Positions 58,434 through 64,000 of a stretch of 64,000 bases of DNA are shown piece after piece. The stretch's first letter is position 1; every line of letters starts with the position of its first letter. Both the position numbers and the translations under genes were made by a program. The notes below the pieces were generated by a model. The model ran no database searches. It saw only the letters and a program-made list of their open reading frames with translations, and had not been told where the DNA came from. Origin of the DNA: Enterovirga rhinocerotis (lineage in GTDB: Bacteria > Pseudomonadota > Alphaproteobacteria > Rhizobiales > Beijerinckiaceae); NCBI RefSeq assembly GCF_004363955.1, contig NZ_SNZR01000011.1:62001-126000 (forward strand). Direction: 5' to 3'.

Positions 58434-59693
58434 ATGACGACAGCAACGCGCCGTTCGATCCTGCCCATGCTGGCCGGGGCGGCCGCAGCGACATCGGTGC
58501 TGTCTCGCCCCTCCTTCGCCCAAGAGGGGCCGATCAAGATCGGAGGCATCTTTCCGCTGACCGGCGCGGGCTCGGTCTTCGGGAACCAGAACTTTCAGGG
58601 GGTCGAGATCGCCGTCGACCTGATCAACGACCGCGGCGGCATCAATGGCCGCAAGGTCGTGCTCTTCAAGGGAGACGGCCATACCCCGCAAGCCGCCATC
58701 AGCGAGACCAACAGGCTCCTGGCGCGAGAGGGCGTGCGCATCTTCACCGGAAGTTCGACCAGCGCGGTCGGCATGGTGGCGAGCCAGGAGGCCGAGCGTA
58801 ACGGCGCGTTCTATTGGGAAGGGATGGCGGTCGCCAACGACTTCACGGCGCGCGGATTCAAGAACGTCTTTCGGGTCGGGCTGGATGCCGGCGGGCTCGG
58901 GCGGCCGGCGCCGCTCTACGTCGCGGAAGCGCTTGCGGGTTTGCTCAAGAAGTCATCGAAGGACATCCGGATCGCCATCATCGCCGAGGATTCGGCCTTC
59001 GGCGTCGACGTGTCCTCCACAGCCGTCGCGGAGGCCAAGAAGCTCGGCATCGCGGTCGCCCTCCACGAGCTGTATTCGGCGAAGACCACCGATCTGTCGC
59101 CGCTGGTCCTGAAGCTGCGGTCCGTCAAGCCGGATGCGATCGTGGCGACGCAGTTCATCAACGACGCGGTGCTGCTGCAGCGGCAGATGAAGGAGATGCG
59201 CTATCGGCCGCCGGCCTTCATCGGCACCAGCGCGGGTCATTCGACGCTCTCGTTCGCGGAGGCGATCGGCGACGACGTCAACGGGATCTTCTCGTCGTCG
59301 TACCCGAACGATGCCAATCCCGATGGGCTCCTTCCGGAGACGAGGAGCGACCGCGAGGAGTTCCTCAAGCGCTACCAGGCCAAGTACAAGGTGGTTCCCG
59401 CCGTCCAGGAATCGCTGGGCTTCGTCGTCGGCATGGCGTTGATCCGCGACATCATCGGGAAGGCCATGGGGGCGGACACCGCCGGTCTCCGGGACGCGGC
59501 GCTGGCCGCCGACGTACCCGCCGGTTCCTACATCAACGGCTGGGGGATGAAGTTCGACGAGAAGGGCCAGAACCTGCGCGCCTTCGGCAGCATGGTGCAG
59601 TGGCAGTCGCGCCGCATGGTGTCCGTCTACCCGGCCGCGAACAAGATGGCGGACCCGATCCTGGTGCCGCTCCCCGCCTGGGGCGCCCGCTGA
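58434..59693 (+). CDS. Liv-type ABC binding protein (branched-chain amino acid/amide family)
   Basis: A 419-residue periplasmic protein; the ATG at 58434 is preceded by AGGGA and starts a twin-arginine-type signal, TTATRRSILPMLAGAAAATS, cleaved near SFAQE. The mature part starts IKIGGIFPLTGAGSVFGNQNF and continues AVDLINDRGGINGRKVVLF, the classical type I periplasmic fold. TGSSTSAVGMVASQEAERNG lines the cleft. It is the first gene of a complete five-gene importer operon. The family imports branched-chain amino acids, amides, urea or aromatic acids; which one is not decidable. Confidence 0.88.
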   Translation: MTTATRRSILPMLAGAAAATSVLSRPSFAQEGPIKIGGIFPLTGAGSVFGNQNFQGVEIAVDLINDRGGINGRKVVLFKGDGHTPQAAISETNRLLAREGVRIFTGSSTSAVGMVASQEAERNGAFYWEGMAVANDFTARGFKNVFRVGLDAGGLGRPAPLYVAEALAGLLKKSSKDIRIAIIAEDSAFGVDVSSTAVAEAKKLGIAVALHELYSAKTTDLSPLVLKLRSVKPDAIVATQFINDAVLLQRQMKEMRYRPPAFIGTSAGHSTLSFAEAIGDDVNGIFSSSYPNDANPDGLLPETRSDREEFLKRYQAKYKVVPAVQESLGFVVGMALIRDIIGKAMGADTAGLRDAALAADVPAGSYINGWGMKFDEKGQNLRAFGSMVQWQSRRMVSVYPAANKMADPILVPLPAWGAR

Positions 59694-59739
59694 TCCGCCC
59701 GGCCCGCGCCGACGGCAGCTCCAGCACGAGGGACCGGTC

Positions 59740-60624
59740 TTGGACATCTATGTGCAGCTCGCGTTGTCCGGGCTTTTCGTCGGCGGCATCTATGCGCTGA
59801 TCAGCGTCGGCCTGACGCTGGTCTTCGGGGTGCTTCGCGTCGTGAACTTCGCGCATGGCGAGTACCTGACGCTCGCCATGTTCCTGACCTTCTTTCTGTT
59901 TCATCAGCTGGGGCTCGATCCGTTCGTCGCCAGCCTGATCGTGGTGCCGATCCTGTTCGTGCTGGGGCTCATCACCGAGCGCCTCCTGATCCGGAGGACG
60001 CTCGAAGCGCCCCATGTCGTGCAAGTCTTCGTGACGTTCGCGCTGTCCCTGTTCCTCCAGAACCTGTTCCTCGTGCTGTTCACGTCCGACTTCCGCACCG
60101 TGCGAACGGATTATGCGACAGCCGCCTTCGAGATCGGGCCGTTCTACATCTCGTGGCTGCGCCTGATCGCCTTCGCCGCCTCGATCGCGCTGACGGTCGC
60201 GCTCGCTCTGTTCCTGAAGCACAGCTACATGGGGGCGGCCATTCGCGCGACGGCGCAGGATCGGCGGTCCGCGCGTCTCGTCGGCATCGATGTCGATCGC
60301 ATCTACGCGCTGACCTTCGCGATCGGCTGCGCCCTGGTGGGGGCGGCCGCCGTGCTGCTCGCGCCCCTCTATCCGGTGAACCCCTATACCGGGGCCGATC
60401 TCATCCTGGTCGCCTTCGTCGCAGTCGTTCTGGGCGGCATGGGAAGTATCGCCGGGGCGACGCTGGCTGGCCTCCTGATCGGCGTGATCGAATCGTTTTC
60501 CAGCTACTTCCTCGGAGGCGAGATGAAGCAATTCGTCTACTTCATCGTCTTCATGGCTATCCTCAGCCTACGGCCGGTCGGGTTCTTCGGCCGCAAGGGC
60601 GCCGAGGTGATGGACGTCACATGA
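59740..60624 (+). CDS. livH: Liv-type ABC permease (LivH)
   Basis: A 294-residue permease with a TTG start that gives the classical N-terminus YVQLALSGLFVGGIYALISV. Other hallmarks are GLTLVFGVLRVVNFAHGEYL, the docking loop RATAQDRRSARLVGIDVDRI and VLGGMGSIAGATLAGLLIGV. It forms the channel with LivM. The stop overlaps the livM start (ATGA). Confidence 0.92.
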   Translation: MDIYVQLALSGLFVGGIYALISVGLTLVFGVLRVVNFAHGEYLTLAMFLTFFLFHQLGLDPFVASLIVVPILFVLGLITERLLIRRTLEAPHVVQVFVTFALSLFLQNLFLVLFTSDFRTVRTDYATAAFEIGPFYISWLRLIAFAASIALTVALALFLKHSYMGAAIRATAQDRRSARLVGIDVDRIYALTFAIGCALVGAAAVLLAPLYPVNPYTGADLILVAFVAVVLGGMGSIAGATLAGLLIGVIESFSSYFLGGEMKQFVYFIVFMAILSLRPVGFFGRKGAEVMDVT

Positions 60625-61628
60625 GCGATCGCATTGCCGTCGATCCGCCGGGACCCGCCGCCACGCGCGTCCCGCGGTACTTTTGGCCAGTCGCCATCTT
60701 CCTGGCGTTGGCCGCGCTCCCCGCGCTCATCACCGATCCGTTCGTGCTGAACATGATCATGATGTCGATGCTCTCGGCGGCGGCAGCGCTCGCCTGGAAC
60801 CTGTCGGGAGGCTATGCGGGGCAGCTCTCGCTCGGGCACGCCGCCTTCTACGGCATCGGCGCCTATGCATCCACGCTCCTGCTTCTGAGGGCGGGCATCA
60901 GCCCGCTATTCGGGATGCTGGTCGGCGCCGGGATCAGCGCCCTGTCCGCGATCGTGCTCGGCATGATCACGCTGCGGCTGAAGGGCTCGTTCTTCGTGAT
61001 GTCGACGCTGGCATTCGGCGCGGTCGTCCACATCGGAGCGATGAACTTCCGCGACCTGACGGGCGGTGCCTCCGGCCTCGCGATCCCGCTGAACCCGAGC
61101 GTCGTGAACCTGACCTTCGCGAACAAGGCCGTCTACGTCTTCATCGCGCTCGGCCTCGTCGCCGCGTATTATGTCGCGACCAGGCTGATCGCGGGCAGCA
61201 AGCTCGGCTATTCGCTGGTCGCCTTTCGCGAAAACCACGATGCCGCGCGGGCGCTGGGGATCAGGACCCTGCCGATCCGGATCGGCATCTTCGCCCTGTC
61301 GGCGGGCATGACCAGCATCGTCGGGTCGCTGCACGCGCAATACTTTCTCTACATCGATCCCGACAGCGTGATGAGCCTCGGCCTGTCCCTGAATTTCGCT
61401 CTCATGGCCATCGTCGGAGGGCTCGGCACGGCCTATGGACCGATCATCGGAGCCGCCGTTGTCACCTGCGTGTCGCTCGTGATGCAGATCTATCTCGGCA
61501 ACCAGGTCTCGGGCCTCACGCAACTCGCCTATTCGGCGATCGTCATCGTCGTCCTCCTCTCCCTCCCGACCGGGCTGGGTCCGGGGTTGCGGGACGCGCT
61601 CGGCAGGAGATTCGGATGGCGACCCTGA
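60621..61628 (+). CDS. livM: Liv-type ABC permease (LivM)
   Basis: A 335-residue permease. The ATG at 60621 overlaps the livH stop; the frame further upstream is not membrane-like. Characteristic segments are AAAALAWNLSGGYAGQLSLGHAAFYGIGAY, quoted in part as NLSGGYAGQLSLGHAAFYG, then RENHDAARALGIRTLPIRI as docking loop and MAIVGGLGTAYGPIIGAAVV. It partners with LivH. Confidence 0.92.
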   Translation: MSDRIAVDPPGPAATRVPRYFWPVAIFLALAALPALITDPFVLNMIMMSMLSAAAALAWNLSGGYAGQLSLGHAAFYGIGAYASTLLLLRAGISPLFGMLVGAGISALSAIVLGMITLRLKGSFFVMSTLAFGAVVHIGAMNFRDLTGGASGLAIPLNPSVVNLTFANKAVYVFIALGLVAAYYVATRLIAGSKLGYSLVAFRENHDAARALGIRTLPIRIGIFALSAGMTSIVGSLHAQYFLYIDPDSVMSLGLSLNFALMAIVGGLGTAYGPIIGAAVVTCVSLVMQIYLGNQVSGLTQLAYSAIVIVVLLSLPTGLGPGLRDALGRRFGWRP

Positions 61629-62350
61629 CAACCGATGGATTGACGAAGAGCTTCGGTGGGCTGCGCGCGGTCCAGGACGTCTCCTTCGTCGCCCGGCCCG
61701 GCCGCATTCTCTCGATCATCGGGCCGAACGGCGCGGGCAAGACCACCGTGTTCAACCTTCTGACCGGCTTCATCGCCCCCGATACCGGCAGCGTCCGGCT
61801 GGGCGACATGAACCTCGCAAAACTGTCGCCCGAGGACCGCTGCCGCGCCGGCCTCGCGCGGACCTTCCAGGTCGTCCAGCCGTTCCGGGGCCTCAGCGTC
61901 CTCGATAACGTCGTCATGGGCGCGATGCTGCGGACGTCGTCGATCGCCGAGGCCCGCGAGGCGGCTGCCTCGGTGCTCGACGAACTCGGGATGTCGCGGC
62001 TGAAGGACATGCGGGCCGGAAGCCTTCCGATCGGCGATCGCAAGCGTCTCGAGATGGCGAAGGTTCTCGCAACCCGGCCGTCGGTGCTGCTGCTGGACGA
62101 GGTCATGGGCGGGCTCATCCCGATCGAGGTGCAGCGCATGATCTCCTTCATCCACGGGCTCCGCGACCGCGGCCTCGCAGTGGTCGTGATCGAGCACCAC
62201 ATGAGCGCCGTGATGCGCCTGTCGGACGAGGTCCTCGTCCTTCAGAACGGTCAGCCGATCGCGCACGGTTCGCCGCAGGAGATCGGCCGCGATCCCAAGG
62301 TCTTGTCGGCCTATCTCGGCCCGAACTTCCAGGTGGACGGGGGGCATTGA
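61616..62350 (+). CDS. livG: Liv-type ABC ATPase (LivG)
   Basis: A 244-residue ATPase whose ATG at 61616 overlaps livM by 13 bp. It has Walker A GPNGAGKTTVFNLLTGF, Q-loop RTFQVVQPFRGLSVLDNV, Walker B VLLLDEVMGGL and switch VVIEHHMSAVM. The usual signature LSGGQ is replaced by GSLPIGDRKRLEMAKVLA, a change known in a subset of LivG-like proteins. The Walker B glutamate followed by VMGGL fits the LivG group. Confidence 0.9.
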   Translation: MATLTTDGLTKSFGGLRAVQDVSFVARPGRILSIIGPNGAGKTTVFNLLTGFIAPDTGSVRLGDMNLAKLSPEDRCRAGLARTFQVVQPFRGLSVLDNVVMGAMLRTSSIAEAREAAASVLDELGMSRLKDMRAGSLPIGDRKRLEMAKVLATRPSVLLLDEVMGGLIPIEVQRMISFIHGLRDRGLAVVVIEHHMSAVMRLSDEVLVLQNGQPIAHGSPQEIGRDPKVLSAYLGPNFQVDGGH

Positions 62351-63054
62351 TGCTGACGGTTCGCAATCTGTCGGTGCGGTTCGGCGACGTGCTGGCGCTG
62401 GAGGACTTCTCCTTCGATGTCGGCCCGGGCCAGGTCGTCGGCATCGTCGGCAGCAACGGCGCGGGCAAGACCACGACGCTGTCGGCGATCTCGGGTCTCG
62501 TCGCGCGCCACGAGGGCTCGGTGACGTTCGATGGCGAGGCCATCGACCGGTTGACCGCCCATGCGATCGTCGAGCGCGGGCTCATCCACGTGCCCGAAGG
62601 CCGTCGCCTGTTCCCCTTCATGACGGTCCAGGAGAATCTCGAACTCGGCGCCTATCCGCGGGCCGCCCGGGCGAAGCGCGAGCAGCAGCTTGATTTTGTC
62701 TTCTCCCTTCTGCCGAAGCTCAAGGAGCGCCGCGGCCAGCAGGCCGTGACCCTCTCGGGCGGCGAGCAGCAGATGTGCGCGATCGGCCGGGGACTCATGT
62801 CGTGCCCGCGGCTGCTTCTGCTCGACGAGCCGACGCTGGGCCTCGCTCCGCTCCTGGTGGAGGAGGTGTTCGCGCTCGTCCGCTCGATCCGTGAGACCGG
62901 CGTGCCGGTCCTCATCGTCGAGCAGCAGGTCGTGCATGCCCTCCAGAGCGCCGACCATGCCTATGTTCTCGAAAGCGGCGCCTGCGTGATGCGGGGAGAG
63001 GGCCACGCGCTGTTGGCGAACGACGCCTTGCGTCGCGCGTATCTCGGCGTCTGA
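62350..63054 (+). CDS. livF: Liv-type ABC ATPase (LivF)
   Basis: A 234-residue ATPase. The ATG at 62350 overlaps the livG stop (TGATG); an in-frame TTG just before is an alternative. Walker A GSNGAGKTTTLSAI, the LivF-specific GLIHVPEGRRLFPFMTVQEN, signature LSGGEQQMCAIGRGLM, and Walker B LLLLDEPTLGLAPLLVEEV are clear. It forms the ATPase heterodimer with LivG. Confidence 0.93.
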   Translation: MLTVRNLSVRFGDVLALEDFSFDVGPGQVVGIVGSNGAGKTTTLSAISGLVARHEGSVTFDGEAIDRLTAHAIVERGLIHVPEGRRLFPFMTVQENLELGAYPRAARAKREQQLDFVFSLLPKLKERRGQQAVTLSGGEQQMCAIGRGLMSCPRLLLLDEPTLGLAPLLVEEVFALVRSIRETGVPVLIVEQQVVHALQSADHAYVLESGACVMRGEGHALLANDALRRAYLGV

Positions 63055-63070
63055 GAGAGGGGACAGGACA

Positions 63071-63709
63071 GTGACTCAGGTCGACCCGGTCCAGCGGAAG
63101 CGCGAGCTCAAGGCGGCGCATCGTTGCAACCAGATCCTCGACGCCGCGAAGGCCGTCTTCCAGGATGCCGATTTCGGAGCGGTGAACGTCGAGGACATCG
63201 CCACCGCGTCGGGCCTGTCGCGCGCCACGATCTATCAATATTTCGGCAGCAAGCAGGACATCTACACGGCCCTGCTGCTTCGCGATCTCGGCGGGATGGT
63301 CGATGGATTGAAGAGGTCTCTCGTCGAGACCGACACCGTCAAGAACAATTTGTTCCGAATGACGATGTCGTACATGAACTTCTTCCACGAGCATCAAGAA
63401 TATTTTCGGTCGCTTTCGTTCTTCTACCTTCCGGGGCGCAAGGAATCGCTGTCGCCTGAAGCTGCGGAGCAGGTCCGCATCAAGCTCGACGAGGGCATCG
63501 CCACCATCGAGCGCGCCATCGCCCTCGGCATCGAGCGTCAGGAGGCGCGGCCGATGGATGCGCGCGCCGCGACGCTGTCGCTCTGGGGGCAGTGGATGGG
63601 ATGCGCCTATCTCGCCGCGACCGGCCGGATCGCCCTCTACGAGCGCACGAGCGAGCAGGTCTACGCCAACAGCATCGAGATCTTTCTCGACGGGCTTCTC
63701 GCCGCCTGA
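63071..63709 (+). CDS. TetR-family regulator
   Basis: A 212-residue regulator with a GTG start, preceded by GAGAGGGGACAGG. Its helix-turn-helix is IATASGLSRATIYQYFGSKQ at about 41-60. The C-terminal domain is hydrophobic and helical with MTMSYMNFFHEHQEYFRSLS. It is 16 bp downstream of livF, so probably belongs to the liv operon and controls it in response to the imported compound or its CoA ester. The AACGTTCG repeat before the operon is a candidate operator. Confidence 0.9.
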   Translation: MTQVDPVQRKRELKAAHRCNQILDAAKAVFQDADFGAVNVEDIATASGLSRATIYQYFGSKQDIYTALLLRDLGGMVDGLKRSLVETDTVKNNLFRMTMSYMNFFHEHQEYFRSLSFFYLPGRKESLSPEAAEQVRIKLDEGIATIERAIALGIERQEARPMDARAATLSLWGQWMGCAYLAATGRIALYERTSEQVYANSIEIFLDGLLAA

Positions 63710-63753
63710 AGCGGGTCCATCCCGCGCCCATCATTCGCAACAAGGGACCAACG

Positions 63754-64000
63754 ATGACCATCGAGACGCACTTCCTGCGTGGAAACGGTCGCGTTCCGAA
63801 TTCGCGGCTGCCGCTGCTGCTCTATCGCAAGGTGATCCGGGGGACGCCCCCGGAAATGGAGCGACTCCTGCGCGACAATGGCTGGCCGCCGGATTGGCAC
63901 AGCGCGTTCGGCATGTATCCGAAGCATCACTTCCATAGCGACACGCACGAGCTGATCGCGGTCACGCGAGGCGCGCTGGTCGGCCGCTTCGGCGGGCACG
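63754..64000 (+). CDS. Cupin-domain protein, cut by the window end
   Basis: From an ATG at 63754 an open frame runs to the window end (82 residues seen). It starts MTIETHFLRGNGRVPNSRLP and contains LRDNGWPPDWHSAFGMYPKH followed by HFHSDTHELIAVTRGALVGRFGG. HFHSDTHE is the first metal-binding cupin motif, here of the YjlB-like type. Its function is unknown. It follows the TetR gene by 44 bp and may belong to the same transcript. Confidence 0.8.
   Translation, partial: MTIETHFLRGNGRVPNSRLPLLLYRKVIRGTPPEMERLLRDNGWPPDWHSAFGMYPKHHFHSDTHELIAVTRGALVGRFGGH

Noticed and set aside
63711-63725. Small hairpin GCGGG/CCCGC after the TetR gene as a terminator
   Set aside because: The stem has only five pairs and no T-run, and the cupin gene follows so closely that readthrough is likely.

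Overview
The window is high-GC, tightly packed bacterial DNA with many ATGA and TGATG start/stop overlaps, GTG and TTG starts, and few intergenic stretches. The family content (TRAP, polyamine-type, Liv, Aap and Nrt/Ssu-type importers; HyuA/HyuB pairs; Lrp next to ald; a cobalamin riboswitch before metE; a PHB depolymerase with a ribbon-helix-helix regulator) points to an alphaproteobacterium of the order Hyphomicrobiales, such as the Methylobacterium/Microvirga/Bosea neighbourhood. The genus cannot be settled from sequence alone. The window is essentially an importer-plus-catabolism region. No rRNA, tRNA, CRISPR array or intact mobile element was seen.

Layout. 1-1883: a truncated class III CoA-transferase and an enoyl-CoA hydratase. 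1965-3696 (minus): CopG-type regulator and PHB-depolymerase-like esterase, with a perfect 18-bp palindrome in front. 3968-7577 (minus): old-yellow-enzyme, aldehyde dehydrogenase, GntR/FCD regulator. 7866-20379: hyuA-hyuB-acyl-CoA ligase-MDR reductase-thioesterase, a DctPQM TRAP transporter, an AtoE-type transporter and a flavin reductase. Three 18-bp matching palindromic sites precede the aldehyde dehydrogenase, hyuA and atoE, and a shortened fourth copy precedes the TRAP genes, so these genes look like one GntR regulon. 20476-24765: a complete polyamine-type ABC importer. 24799-28938: alanine dehydrogenase with divergent Lrp, a LysR regulator and a class III aminotransferase; together they could import an amine, transaminate it onto pyruvate and recycle the alanine. 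29088-37820 (minus): a seven-gene operon with alpha/beta hydrolase, a second polyamine-type ABC importer and a second hyuA-hyuB, divergent from a LysR gene.

39284-44908: AhpD-like protein, acyl-CoA-dehydrogenase-like flavoprotein, Nrt/Ssu-type ABC importer and class V aminotransferase, possibly for scavenging a sulfur- or nitrogen-containing organic compound. 44851-47897 (minus): an AapJ-like binding protein and a single gene encoding both amino-acid permease subunits fused, without an ATPase. 48172-49674 (minus): an RTX repeat protein. 49675-51001: a small accessory patch with a decayed gene carrying in-frame stops and an AT-richer small membrane protein. 51002-52255: orphan Liv-type binding protein. 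52278-54979: metE under a candidate methionine-cycle operator and a cobalamin riboswitch with a ribosome-site-sequestering hairpin. 55042-57493 (minus): COG0523 GTPase and nitrile hydratase alpha and beta. 57654-58259 (minus): glutathione S-transferase. 58434-64000: complete Liv ABC operon, TetR regulator and the beginning of a cupin gene cut by the window end.
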